Below are positions 13,421 to 25,416 of a stretch of 64,000 bases of DNA, piece by piece. Numbering within the stretch: position 1 is the first letter of the stretch; each line of letters opens with the position of its first letter. The notes under the pieces were generated by a model. That model saw only the letters and a list, made by a program, of their open reading frames with translations, searched no databases and was not told the origin of the DNA. Origin of the DNA: Paracyclopina nana (Eukaryota; Arthropoda; Copepoda; Cyclopoida; Cyclopettidae); NCBI GenBank assembly GCA_019096065.1, contig JAGUCH010000002.1, positions 16,814,501-16,878,500 of the forward strand, written 5' to 3'. Both the position numbers and the translations under genes were made by a program.

Positions 13421-14089
13421 TGTTATTACTCTCAACACATCCACACACACAAAGTAGCGTTGTGATTGACGCGTGACGCTTTTCAGCTGGCAGATTAGCC
13501 AGTCCGGATCGAGTGGTTCCCATCTAAATCTCTGAAAGGCTCGGAGTTTTTCCTGCACCACTGTTATTATGATGATTGCCACACGTACTGGAACTTGTTC
13601 AGATGAGATCAGCGATGAAAAGAAAGCTCATTCACGCCGCATAAACTCAATTGTCTGCTCGGATGAAGAGATCCGTGATAACATTGACATAGGAAGTTTT
13701 CACGATAAATCCAATGCCATTATTATGGTCATGGCAGCAGCTGCTCCAGGGTTTTTTTTCGCCGATTCTCACGGACAATGGGTGCGTTTATCATCGACGT
13801 GGAAAATTGGAGCATGCGGGTCAGCGCGGTCACGTCGTTCCCGCACAATATAATCATGCACTGCCATATAATAATCATGCAGTGAAGTGGCACGCGCGCC
13901 AAACTTCTTCCATAAGGTAGCGAGGGAAATGTGGAAGAAGCTTGGGGTCACGGAGAACAATCACCATTAGACTTCGTCGTGAGCACAATTTGAGGCCGCC
14001 GAAGCTAAAGCCATTCTCATGCCCCTGAATGCCCCGTTCATCTATGGCTGAAGAATTCAACATCAGTAATTTTAAGAGCCTTCCAAAAT
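13421..14089. other. Intergenic, no gene recognised
   Basis: Unique-looking sequence. The minus-strand frame at about 13912-14045 has a faint, unconvincing likeness to the C-terminal exon of Bar gene A, but in the wrong orientation for the homeobox fragment at 14.1 kb. Confidence 0.35.
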
Positions 14090-14185
14090 TCATTCTGGTC
14101 AAAACTTGGTTGCGAGACTGGAGGTGATTGCTGCTTTTACACATTTCCCCTGGTTCAAGTGATTTAGTTGTGGCGCTTATTCACA
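14090..14185 (+). pseudogene. Homeobox 3' end fragment, inverted copy from Bar gene A
   Basis: GGTCAAAACTTGG at 14097 starts a stretch that matches, in reverse orientation, the end of the gene A homeobox exon and its splice donor (10620-10735). It reads V-K-T-W-L-R-D-W-R then stop, where gene A reads VKTWFQNRR before its intron. Glutamine 50 and asparagine 51 of the homeodomain are lost. The following GGAGGTGATTG still resembles the gene A donor, and the match continues into the family B element next door. It cannot encode a homeodomain and is a decayed duplicate. Confidence 0.75.
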
Positions 14186-14521
14186 GCCAATAAGGGAGCG
14201 TAGGGACAGAGTTTTTCGTCAGATGGCGCTTTTTGAGCGAGTATTTTTGGAGAAACTGTCTAGTACGAAACTTGTTGTGTGATTATGAGCGGCAATTTTC
14301 TTGGCTGATCTGTGGCTTGAAAAATTTGGTGTTAGCAACGCAAAGCATGATATTTTGCGTACCCTTTTAGTGCTTGAAAAGGTGCCATTTTGTCTGCAGA
14401 TTATGTCGCATTAATTTCGTTTTGATAGTCTATGTAGCGCATCCATGTCAACTGTACTTGCTCAAGTTGCCAGGCTAGATGGCGCTGCTATCTATCAACT
14501 TTACGCCCTTGTCCTATAGCC
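14186..14521 (+). mobile_element. Family B MITE next to the homeobox fragment
   Basis: It starts CAGCCAATAAGGGAGCG and has CAGATGGCGCTTTTTGAGCG, ending CTTTACGCCCTTGTCCTATAG. It is the inverted counterpart of the copy in the gene A intron. Confidence 0.75.
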
Positions 14522-15908
14522 AAACATGAGGTAATAATCTAAATCAAATACCTAAATTACCCTTTCTTTATAGTTAAAGTCCGATTTCAAGCTATCCAAC
14601 TTGAGCAAGGTCAAGGTGGCTTTTAGGCTTTTCCTAGGAATCCTTGCCACTTTGTACTCTCCAAAGCTGTGGTGCCAATCGACTCATCAATTGAAGGAAG
14701 CCATTGGCCTCCATATTTCCTTGCTTTAATTTAGCTTAGTTTGTCAACAAGGTGAATTTAGGGCTGACTAAACTATTAATTTAAATGATTTCATGAGTTT
14801 AGTCTACCCTGAAGGCACCAAAAGCTCAAACTTCATAGAAATTCCTGTTTGCACAAGATCTAGATGATCAGGGCCGAGGCGCACGTGTTTATATACCTAT
14901 GGGAAAACTAGCATATAAGGTACACGCGCGAAATTTCTCCTCACTCAACAGCAATCATATAACAACTACTTTTATGGCCACCCTTTTCAAGTGTGATTGC
15001 TGTGACTAAAGTGAGCCGAGGAGGATCCGAATGGGGTGCCCCAAGGAAAGTAGCCAATTATGGAAACAGCGTGCGCCGCCGCCGCACAATTTGTGCAATG
15101 ACCCAGGTGTGAGCATATCAGTAATAGGGCCGACCCCCCGACGGGCCTCCAATCGGGATGGGAGACCCTGGGCGCACCTGAAAGAATGCCATTGTCTCCA
15201 TCATCCTCCTCCATTGGAAACGGATCCACACAAAGTGATCATTTCAAAATTCATTTGGCCGCCTGCTGAGACGCGCTCAGCACCTCTTTCTCTCTAATAT
15301 GCACGACTCCAATTCGTATTCCCAGCCTCAGGCCATGGCGACCCCTGAAAAATTCAAATTTCAACAAAGCAACTGCGTTTCCAGCCTGTTTGCTCCGGTT
15401 GCACTCGGAACATTTGTTTACTGCGGAGGCGCGCAACCTCTCGCGGAACTTTCCGCGGTCGCGTGACTCCTCGCCTTCGTAATGAGTGCATAACGTCCAT
15501 TTTTGTGCTGTAATGGCCGTCGAGTGTGAAATATGTATGAGTGGGACGTGGAAATTGCCTTGTTGTGATTTGTCTCGGCTTCTTGAGCACGCTAAAAACG
15601 GAAAAAGAGCTGTAGTGTGGATTATTGCTACGGAGGTCGCTCCTCGTAGATACCGTCAATTTGGGAGGAAGCACCTGGCACAATTTTCTGAACCATTGAT
15701 TTTCCATCTACTTGAGGTTGCAGCCCTCGCTTAAACGCAATTTACTACTACCAACGGCAGAAATAATGCTGGTCTACATATTTCGCTGTGGAGAGCAGCA
15801 ATATGGCAACCTTAGCATTATGCCGCAATCTGGATCTGGTAATGGTTCTAAATAGCGGCAGGTTATCATGGCGCGAGGCGTGACGACGAGATGCACACAC
15901 ACAAAAAA
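14522..15908. other. Intergenic, no gene recognised
   Basis: Open frames around 15251-15734 on both strands overlap each other and resemble no family I know. A TATATA-containing word lies near 14890 and GC-rich stretches at 15070-15200 and 15420-15470. Regulatory DNA for the Bar genes is possible but not shown. Confidence 0.35.
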
Positions 15909-16285
15909 GGGCGATCACACATTCGAGTTTTTAGTCAAGTTACCTTGCTGAAACTGTAACCATACTTGATTAGTTGAGTTGAGCTCGTTCGAGCCGAGGT
16001 CAGTTGGTTTTTGCTTAGTTAAGCTAGCTGACATGCTGACGCGCCTAAGCATTTGATGTCAGCTCGGCGGATGAGAGAACTTAGCTTAAATCTATCGAGC
16101 AAGCTTCACTTTTTGTAGCAAAGTTTTGTTCGGCTAGCTAACTTAACTACGCAAGCAAGCTAGTCGTACATACTGAAATTTATCAAAGTTTGGGTGTACC
16201 TACGTGAATAACTGAGAACAGAACTGAACGAAGCTTTACTTTTCTCCTAGCTTAACTTGACTCACCAGTCAACATGGGAACGCCC
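15909..16285 (-). mobile_element. Family A MITE copy
   Basis: Full length in reverse orientation, from GGGCGATCACACATTCGAG to ACATGGGAACGCCC. Confidence 0.8.
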
Positions 16286-16839
16286 TGAAGAAGCCTAGTT
16301 ATTAATTGCCACAAATAGCAGCTTTAGTCATTACCGTGAAGCGCAATTAATAACGAATATAGGAAGATTACTTGAGGCGAACTCCTCGTGGTGATCGATG
16401 GTAGGAAAGCGAACCGGTGACACGGATTTTTTGGCACCAGCCAACTCCGAGGCCATCAAAGTGTGACGAAGAGCCTCATTCGCAATTGTAAAAGTGACAA
16501 AAAGCCCTGTTGACATTTTCCGCGATCTTTGAAAAAACACGTGCGGTGACATTTCATAAGCTTTCGATCTCGGAGTTGACATTCTCGGAAAAAGAGGATT
16601 TCAAAGTTGACATTTCCAATGTCAGTTCTACATAATAATGTCACTCGATGTTTACTGCAAACAACATTTGGAAAAGGGTCCCATTTGTCAGATTATCGGC
16701 CGCGTCCACAAAAGTGTATCAATCATTGACTCTAGCTCGCTCTCGCGTCAGCTGGAAATGCTCAAATTGGATCACAATGAAGAGCTTATCGACAACAGCC
16801 ATCTGTAAAAGGTGGAATTTAGATGTACTATACTGCACA
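16286..16839. other. Intergenic, no gene recognised
   Basis: A 554-bp spacer between two oppositely oriented family A copies. Direct words TTGACATT recur at about 16510 and 16610. No coding signal. Confidence 0.35.
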
Positions 16840-17217
16840 GGGCGTTCCCTTATTGCTCGGTTAGTCAAGTTAGGTTAGGAAAAAAGTTGAGCTTTGTTCA
16901 GTTCCGTTCCCGTGTATTTTGCATAGGTACATCCTAACTTTGCTTAATTTTATTAAGTACGACCAGCTTGCTTTGTGCATTAAGTTAGCTAGCCGAGCTG
17001 AACTTTGCTACTGAGAGTGAAGCATGTTCGATAGATTTCAGCAAAGTTAGCTCATCGGCCGAGCTGACATCAAATGCTTAGACACGTCAGCATGTCAGCT
17101 AGCTTAACTTAGCGAAAACCAACTTGACTCAGCTCGAACAAGCTGAGCTTAACTAATCAAGTACGGTCACTGTTTCAGCTAGGTAGGTCGACTTTAAATT
17201 CCAATATGTGATCGCCC
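16840..17217 (+). mobile_element. Family A MITE copy
   Basis: From GGGCGTTCCCTTATTG to ATATGTGATCGCCC, full length. Confidence 0.8.
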
Positions 17218-18907
17218 TTACTGTAAAATGGGGGGACGACGACAAAAAAAGGGAAGTTTTATTGCGAACGCACGCCATTTGCTCATCCCTTAATGAATGC
17301 GTAATAGCCATTAAATAAACTGAAAAGAATTACTACAGCTATGTGTGTTTAGTCAATATGGCGGCAGGTGTATTATCATGCATTATGGCAGATATTCATG
17401 ATCTCGTGAATTACATTTACGTGCCGATTTATGGTGCTACACACTTCCAGTCCAATTAATCTACTCTGCTGGCGGGTTATTACATTGTTATTAGCATGGA
17501 GAATCCCGGCTGCTGCTTACTGCTGCTGCTGGTTGATTAAGCTCGCAGCCAGGGGGCGCTGGTGTAGACGGGATGTCGGTTAGTGACACGGCTGCCCCCT
17601 GGAAAATTGGATCTCCATTCATTGCAGTACTCTCTGGCAGTGGGCTATTACCTGCTATGCTTCCACATAATGGATGACAATTGGGGCCACCATTGTCGTA
17701 CATAGACGCACACGAAGAAGAACTTTATGATTGCAGACACGACGGTAGTCATTAGGGCGATTCACCTTTTTACCCCCTCTTAATGATATTTTGCGGGAGC
17801 ATTAATACAGCTTGGTAGCAGCTATAGTTCGCTACGCTGGTTTTCCAGGGTTCGGACCCCGAAAATGTCCACAAAACAAATCATGATCAAGGGTTTTTGA
17901 GTGCTTTTCCAAGCGGGGGCGCGTTAACTGAAAAAGGACCAGTGCTCAATGTGGTTCCTTTTTGAATTAACGCACCCCTGTAGTGAAAAGACGTCCAAAA
18001 AAGCCCTCACTTGTTTTGTGGGGGCGCTCCAGTCATCTTTTTGAATTAAGATATCAATTTTGGCCTTTTTGCTTGTGTCACTCAAGGGTCATCACAAATT
18101 TGCTCTCCAAGGAGCTCAAAATATTTCTTTTAGCTTTTTCAGGGGTCAAAAAAAATTATTTTCACATTTAGGCAGGTAGTTCTCTCTTAAAATTGATAAT
18201 GTTAATTTTCAAGGCACTTAGCTAACTTGCTCTCTTTCAAAGCCTCATGTAGCTTAATTTTTTTTCGGGCCCGCACCCTACACACTTTATTGTGTAGCTT
18301 TTCTCCTACATTTTACACTAATTAATGCATGGCATGCACTTTTCAAATACCGTGAAAAAGGATCCAATTTTACCATTCGCATATTTGTGCAGTTTAATTA
18401 GAGCGTTCGAGTTTTATGGTGCTTTATGGCCGGGAATAATGCTTTTCTGGTGAAGATGTCAGTAAGCTGGCTCAATAAAAATTCTTGGACCGCCGAGGGA
18501 TTCGAGCCACTGCTATTTGTCTCTCTTTGTCACTTGGCCACAAGAGCAGCCAATCGCGCCGATCGGCCATTAAACGATTCGCGCGACAGCGGCCCCTTCA
18601 ATTTTGCAAATTGTCCCTTTAGTAGTGCACTATATCGTAAATACCAACAATAATGGTGCAAAGGACACGCTAGGGAATACCGTGATTTTTCCCGACTGCT
18701 TAATTGTGTTTTTGATTGTGGAGCCGGATGTGCGACACACCTCAGTTGGCACGGTGATGGTTTTAAGTGAACAGCATAAACTGCTTTTAGGCTTCATTTC
18801 CCTTTACCTACCGGTCTTTTCATGCTCTTTTGCTCACCGACATTATCATCCACGGCAGCAGCAGCAGCAGACCGCAAGCTTTACTTTAATCTTCAATTTT
18901 CGACTTA
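17218..18907. other. Intergenic, no gene recognised
   Basis: 1.7 kb of mostly unique sequence. A (CAG)n-type run lies at 18855-18870, followed after about 35 bases by a family A copy. Short open frames here lack any family signature. Confidence 0.35.
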
Positions 18908-19285
18908 GGGGTGATCCCGCATTCGAGTTTTGAGTCGAGTTACCTGGCTGAAGCAGTAACCGTACTTGATTAGTTGAGCTCAGCTCGTTCGTGCTGAGTT
19001 TAGTTGGTTTTCGCTAAGTTAAGCTAGCTGACGTGCTGACACGCCAAAGCATTAGATGTCAGCTCGGCTGATGAGCTAACTTAGCTTATTTCAATCGAGC
19101 AAGCTTCGCTTTTAGTAGCAATGTTTAGTTCGGCAAACTAACTTAACGCACAAAGCAAGCTGGTCGTACATAAAGAAATTAAGCAAAGTTAGGATGTACC
19201 TATGTCAATATATGGGAACGGAACTGAGCGAAGCTCAACTTTTTTCCTCGCTTAACTTGACTAACCAGCCGACATGGGACCGCCC
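18908..19285 (-). mobile_element. Family A MITE copy
   Basis: From GGGGTGATCCCGCATTCGAG to ACATGGGACCGCCC, full length, reverse orientation. Confidence 0.8.
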
Positions 19286-19964
19286 TTCAGTTGGCAACTG
19301 CATAGCGTTGACAAAGTTCATGCTCTGAATAATTCAAGCTAAACTTATAATACAGTGAGCCATACTGAGAAATATAGAGGCAGAAAGTGCCGATGGTCTC
19401 ATAATTAAAACGCTTGCGAAAAATGCTGTTTTATGGCCAACACTTGATTAAAGCCATTACTTTAATTCCCACAACTATAACAGAGCAGTATGGCGAGCGA
19501 GTGTATGGAGCAAAAAATAGATGAGTGCAAAGCAAACTATGGACAAAAAGGTGGGGAGTAGCAGCATATTATTTAGCCGGGACAGGAAATTAGAGAGAGA
19601 TTGCGGCCGGGCTCACCTAACTTGCACAGGAAGTGATTACTTTAGACAGATTAGTGCTAATGCGCACTCACCATGATCGTTGTCATTCAAAACTAGAGTC
19701 ACAATGCTCTATAGTGTGCTCGTTCAAATCTCCTAATAATATGGCTTGACCTCGCGCGCGCGTACTTAAAAAAGGCATGCTCGTCTGCGCGGAAAATCCT
19801 CAAAGCTGAACTCATTGTGCTACTGTCTTCCTTCTATACTCTAGATGACTTTAGCTAAACCAACAGTGAGCCGAAGAAGTGGCCATAATTTTCCCAAAAC
19901 TGTTGCGGTTCAACCGTTCCTTTTATGCGTCCATGCAACCATTTTGCTGTTCCAGGCTAAGATA
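19286..19964. other. Intergenic, no gene recognised
   Basis: Unique sequence with a CGCGCGCGCG run near 19752. Nothing coding is seen. Confidence 0.35.
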
Positions 19965-20337
19965 TATAAGCCAGTGGAACGACAAACTTTTTCGACAGAT
20001 GGCGCTTTTTGAGCAAGTATTTTGGGAGAAACTGTCATGCGCGAAACTTGTCGAGTGATTATACTAGGCAATATGATTGGCTGATCTGCGGGGACATGCG
20101 AGGAAAATTTGGTTTCAACAATGAAAAGCTTGTAAGTTTGTGCGAGACGCATATCGTTTCATGGCTTGAAAGGGCGCCATTTCGTACATAGATTATGCCA
20201 TATTAGTGAAGTTTTTCGTGCAAGCGTTTTCCAAATCCAAACAATTGCCAATTTTTGTTCATTAATGTTGGGCAGCCATGTCAAATGTACTTGCTCAAGT
20301 TGCCAGGCTAGATGGCGCTGCTAATTTATCAACTTAA
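19965..20337 (+). mobile_element. Family B MITE copy
   Basis: Begins TATAAGCCAGTGGAACGAC and keeps TTTTTCGACAGATGGCGC and CTAGATGGCGCTGCTAA. It is joined directly to a family C element, as in Bar gene A's intron. Confidence 0.8.
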
Positions 20338-20466
20338 AAAAACCAGAAGTGGATTATTAGCTATTTATGCATTTGGGCATTTTCCACCAGGGAATGGTGG
20401 AAATAGTCTGGCCTCATTCACAAATTCCGTATAAACAAATGGCAGCTCCATCTGATGGCGCTGCAA
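20338..20466. mobile_element. Family C element joined to family B
   Basis: Reverse complement of 10140-10262, including CCAGAAGTGGATTATTAGC and AAATGGCAGCTCCATCTG. Confidence 0.65.
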
Positions 20467-21253
20467 ATTTAGCGACATGGCTTATATCGTATATGTGATA
20501 TACTCCACACAAATGGTAGCTAAAATGGCATTGTCTTCTTCTTCTTCGTCGTCTGCGGTCGACGCCGCTTAATGGAGCATTCAATTACATTCAGCAGTGG
20601 TCATATCTTGTTATTAGGGCTTTGATACAAGTAAACGTGGGAATCCGCGGGTTCTCCCATGAAGAAGCACTACTACGGCCATTACACTAATTAGATAAGA
20701 ATGATCCAAAGAGGAGATGATTGTCGGCGATGCCCTCGGGGCCCACGACGACGGTAGCCCACAAACGCGATGATCAAAAGAGGCAAAATTCCCAGGCAGG
20801 CAGCCATTCTTCAATTGACTGACTAAACGTTATGGAGCAGCCGCAATTAGTGGAGCGCCTAAAACCCTCGACGAAAACCCCTGCAGGCTGGCTTAAAAGC
20901 CTCCACCTATTCTCTGGTCTTCCACGCCTCATCAACCACCACAATGGCCACGTTTTTGTCCACATGAGCTGGATGATAGAGAGTGCCGATTCTTGGAGGC
21001 TTTTTTCGATGAAAATCAAGGGGCCTTGCCTTCTTGGTGGCTCATCCAGTTCAAGTCCCCCCAATTGGAGTGGTTGGGTTTTTCCTCCACAGGAAGTTCC
21101 CATGGCTTGGGGCGTCAAACAATCACAACATTCCCATCGTCGCCACTTGGGTTAAAGTGCAACCTATAACTATTACCAGAGAGCTCCTGGTCTGGCACAG
21201 TGGATCGCTTGAATTACCTGCACGAGCAGAGTAAGGCACTGCTGCTGCTACTA
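20467..21253. other. Intergenic, no gene recognised
   Basis: Overlapping open frames at 20774-21155 on opposite strands have no family signature and no splice-linked partners. Confidence 0.35.
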
Positions 21254-21477
21254 GGGCGTTCCCGTATTGGCCTGTTAGTCAAGTTAAGTTAGGTGGAAAG
21301 TTAAGTTCAGTTCAGTTCCGTTCCCAGATATTTATGTAGGTAGAACTTAACTTGGCTTGATTTTATGTAGTACTAGCTTACTTGCCCAGCTAAGTTCAGT
21401 TGCTGAGAATAGCTAAGTTAGCTCATCAGCCGATGAAGTCAAATGTGTTGGCGAGTCAGCATAGCAGCTAGCTTAAA
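21254..21477 (+). mobile_element. Family A MITE, shortened copy
   Basis: Starts GGGCGTTCCCGTATTGG, lacks an internal block and the right third, and runs straight into a second copy at 21478 with nearly the same first 150 bases. A partial tandem duplication is likely. Confidence 0.75.
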
Positions 21478-22284
21478 GGGCATTCCCGTATTGGCCTGTT
21501 AGTCAAGTTAAGTTAGGTAGAAAGTTAAGTTTAGTTCAGTTCCGTTCCCAGATATTTATGTAGGTAGAACTTAACTTGGCTTGATTTTACGTAGTACTAG
21601 CTTGCTTGCCTAGCTAAGTTCAGTCGCCAAACTGAACTTAGCTACAAAAAGTGTTCTCATATGCGTAGTAAGCGAAGCTCGCTTAATTGAGAAAAGCTAA
21701 CTTTGCTCATCAGCTGCTGATGTACAACGCGTTGGCGTGTCAGCTCAGCGGTCAACTGAACATTGCTGAAAAGAACCGAACTTGGCTAGAACAAGCTGAA
21801 CTTAGGCCTGGATCAGCTGGTCCTGATTGCAGCGCAATTTCGGTTATAATTTCAGCTGCTGTTTGTAATTGCGCTGCAATTTAAGTGGATCAGCTACTAC
21901 AGATAATTGCAGCGCAATTTCGGCGAGCAAAGCAGCGGCGGAACTTTAAGAGTAAAGTCAACCAAACCTTTGCAATTTAAGTTGGCCTAATTTTGGGCCT
22001 TATTTGTCATAACAGAGGCTGTTTTTGATAGTTTAAGCTCTTATGATCCCATTTTTGAATTTTGTCTGTAAGTTTTACTTTAAACCCGCTACAGAAGTAA
22101 TTTTTGCACATAGGAAAAATTGGATTACAATTACCAGCTGATCGCTGTTATGTTGACAATTGCATCGCAATTACGGCGCTCAAAATTGCGGTGAAATAAC
22201 CAGCTGATCCAGGCCTTAACTGATCAAGTAAGGTTGCTGTTTTAGCAACGTAACTTGACTAAAAATTCGAATATGGGATCGCCC
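21478..22284 (+). mobile_element. Family A MITE copy interrupted by a nested element
   Basis: Left end GGGCATTCCCGTATTGG, right end GAATATGGGATCGCCC followed by TA. The copy is split near its right third by the element at 21805-22215; without that element it has normal family length. Confidence 0.8.
21805..22215. mobile_element. Nested MITE, PIF/Harbinger-like (TTA duplication)
   Basis: This 411-bp element has perfect 17-bp inverted ends, GGCCTGGATCAGCTGGT and its complement, flanked by TTA on both sides (21802-21804 and 22216-22218). The flanking family A sequence reads continuously across one TTA. A 3-bp TWA duplication with GGCC-type ends is the pattern of PIF/Harbinger transposons. Inside, ATTGCAGCGCAATTTCGG occurs near both sub-ends. 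No transposase is present, so it is non-autonomous. Confidence 0.8.
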
Positions 22285-24489
22285 TACTCTGCCACAATAA
22301 CATGGCGTTTATGCTGAATGAGCCTGGGAACAAAAAGGCTTACGGCAGAAATGAATGCGTTAGCAACGCGGCAACAAAAGAAAAATAGCAGGATAGTAGT
22401 AGCACTGCATGAAAAAGCAGTCAAGCCCCTCCTGGCTTTCATTGTGCTGCTCCAAGTTGGCACGATTTGGAAGCGGCAATTGCGAGCCAAATTGTTTTAG
22501 ATCCTGTGATTGATAACTTTGCATTAGAATACTTGTCAAGAGCTGTTTTCAAACAATTTTTCTATCAAGTCACAAAGTGGCAGTTGACAAAGTTTCGGAT
22601 TGCTGCTTCGATAATAACCTCTTACCGCGCATGATAAATGAGCAGATGGGCAAAAAGTTTCTTACTGCGCCCTCAATTGGTCCAATTCGCGCCATTAGTG
22701 CCTTGGTGTAGGCAAAATAGTCGATTTTTGCATCCAGCCATTATTGCTAGTAGGTCAGGAATTCAAAGAAATCGGGCTTTTTCCGCCTTAAATTTGCTTA
22801 CTCACTTTTAACAACAAATTAAACCAAAACAAACGTCAGCTGAAATTTAAAAATAATCATTGATATTTGATTCCGTGAAGCGGTTTAAAAAGCTCTGAAA
22901 TAATTTTATTTGAGTTTTTTAATTTGTATAAGACATGTCAACGGAATGTTGACGCCAGAAATGAAAAGTTGAAGAAGCGAGGCAATATTTCGCCCTCTTT
23001 GCTTTCGCGGAAAATGCTCCATTTCATTTTCACGGTGAGCAGGCTTTTTTAAAAAAGAGAAACTTCTTCCATTGAAGCTGTGGTTTTTTTTGTATATTCA
23101 AGCGCTCCCCATGCTGTTAATGCGTCAAATTTGATAAGCGTTGGTGTTTCATGAGGAGAACCTGACTTGAGTTGGTGGGAAAACTGGTGTGTCGTGTCAG
23201 AAATCGGATCACATCGGACTAAGAAGGAAATGGCCGGTAATTTGCCCTTAAAAGATGAGCAGCAACAACTTTTTGTTTGGTCTTTGTTTGCAATTATCTT
23301 CATTCAACGGCTTGTTTGCAGCAGCCCCAGAAGGATTCCCATGGCAAATATGGTCAACAAACAATCATCCTCCTCCTCGGTCAGCCGTGGGGACAAATAA
23401 TCCAAGAAGACGAAGAAGATGAGCTCAAGGCAGAAGTAGTAGTGGATTTCGTCACGCTACAACAACGATTCGTTCAGGCCGGCTCTAATAAGACGATTAG
23501 ACCGTGATGAGGCCAAGCTACCCCAAAATGATTTCCATCAGCCACTTTGGGACCCAACTTTGTTGTAGCTAATCGTTAATTGCGGCTTTGCCACATCCAC
23601 TTCTATTTTTTCAACTGCGGTTCGCACTAATCGTTTTATAAACGCCGCGCGTTTTGCGTGTCATTCCTGTTTTGCATAGTCCATTACAGCCCAGCCCTTC
23701 GCCATCATCATCATCCAATTAGCTGATGATGATTTCCTGGCCGACATGACAGTGGAAGAAGCCTTTGCTCTCCGCCGCAGCCGCGGCCTTTTTCAGCTGG
23801 CAGATGCATAATAATGTGTCATTTGTCAGCCAGGCCCAATTGTGTGTGCTCCAGTTCAAAACTCAATTATGAGGACGACCTGCTGCGATCTTGGACAGCC
23901 ATTTGTGTTGCCAGCAACTTGAAGAAAATTTGGGTGGCCGGCGAGCTCCGGGAGGTCGACACAGTCAAGATATTAAGTTATCGTTAATGGGCTAGCTCCT
24001 CGCTGAAGAATCATAATAATATGGACCCTTGATCCGTGTAATGATACGGTAGCCCCGAAGAACAACGAGGACGACTATTCTAGGTGGCCCCCAAAACACC
24101 TCCTTTTGACACCACCGGCCAAGAAAAAACGACGTTATTGTGTGATCTAATAATCGGCCATCCGGCCACCTGTAATTAGCCTAATGAATTATCATCAGAC
24201 CTTGGCCTTTTCTTCTTCGAGGTGATAAATGAGGTGTTCATTTTCGTAATGGGCCATCAGCTACTGGACCAGCTTAAATATTCCTACTGCTCCACAATGT
24301 ACGGCTCTTGACGTCACGTCAGTCAATGAGAAAGAGGCCGAAGAATGGATCGTCTCCACCTTCCTCGCAATGGCAATTGCGGATTTATGAGCTGGCACGC
24401 GCGCTGGCTCTGGTGGCAAATTGTTGGAATTGCTACACTGAAGAACTGATGTACATTCATCGGGATCGTGGAGCAAACCCCTACCAAAA
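22285..24489. other. Intergenic, unique DNA, no gene recognised
   Basis: 2.2 kb free of the main repeat families. It has several homeodomain-type TAAT core words, for example CAATTAGCTGATGATGATT near 23717. Its non-repetitive character next to a developmental gene makes enhancers plausible, but only by inference. Confidence 0.35.
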
Positions 24490-24985
24490 GTCCTGAGCCC
24501 TCTTACGCCAAAAAAGGCCCTACTTGAAACTTGTACGTTTTATCAACATCAAGCTCTTGTCGTTATGTGACATTAGCTGCTCTGACGCCGGAGTCAAATC
24601 TGAAACACCAACTTGCCGTTTCTCCTTCGATTTTCTTTACATAGGCGGTAATGCAGTTAATGTTACAAATAGACATAAACTCAACGTGGGTAAACCTAAG
24701 GAGCGCTGACCCGTCACAATTACATACCGAAAGCTTTCTGAGTCCCCTAGATAACCCCTCAATAAAACTTGTGTGTTTTATTTGTCGTTACCCAACATCA
24801 ACCTTACTAAAAAATCTGAAACGCATAATTGCCGTTTCACCCACGATTACTTTGGCATAGGCGGTAAGGCAGTCAATGTTACTTCGCGACATGAACTCAA
24901 CATGGGTGAAACGAAGGAGTGCTGCCATTTAACAATGACGTTCAGAAAACTTGGAAAAGTTTCTGGTTGGGTGCCAGCTTTTTGC
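24490..24985. repeat. Family D repeat, about 500 bp
   Basis: Matches the copy at 46083-46580 throughout: GAGCCCTCTTACGCC, CTTGTACGTTTTATCAACATC, TTGCCGTTTC twice, ACATAGGCGGTAA, and the end GTTTCTGGTTGGGTGCC. It is internally duplicated, the GCCGTTTC...GGCGGTAA block being present at 24609 and 24829. Confidence 0.7.
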
Positions 24986-25222
24986 GCCGCCATTAGCATA
25001 ACACAATGGACTATGCTATGTATGATTATGATGCGATGATCGCTCAACCGTATTCCATTGACGCAGCAGCAACTGCTCCACTAATGTTACGCCCAACTAC
25101 TAAAATGTGTACATGTCCTGATAATCCTGTTTTTACAACAAAGCCCCCTGCCAAGTGCGAGGAGCAGGATAACAACCAATTAGTCTGACAGTGACCACGA
25201 CCTCCCTTGGCGGAGGCCGCAC

Positions 25223-25228
25223 TTTATT
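25223..25228 (-). terminator. Polyadenylation signal of Bar gene B
   Basis: AATAAA on the minus strand about 190 bases past the gene B stop codon (25417-25419). Confidence 0.5.
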
Positions 25229-25416
25229 GTACTATGATAGAGTATGGCAACAACAATTGGACACATCTCTAATGATCAATAATTAATATAACATCCATAG
25301 GGTCGCGAAACGAAAGTCATCAACAAAAACATGTTTATAATCATGAGATAATTATAGCAGAATAAGAAGAGTTATGCACTACTACATATGGTAATAATAA
25401 TTGTTCTTTGGCTAGA

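Noticed and set aside
13875..14144. Minus-strand 89-aa frame near the homeobox fragment
   Set aside because: It is antisense to the fragment, and its faint likeness to the gene A C-terminal exon is in the wrong orientation.
15251..15734. Overlapping frames of 61-117 aa on both strands
   Set aside because: No domain, no splice partners and no family signature; overlapping frames on both strands suggest chance openness in a GC-richer patch.
17751..17775. AGGGCGATTCACC resembling a family A end
   Set aside because: The following bases do not match the family, so chance similarity is more likely.
18855..18870. CAG run as part of a polyglutamine coding exon
   Set aside because: The surrounding frame is short, lacks splice sites of quality and runs into a family A MITE.
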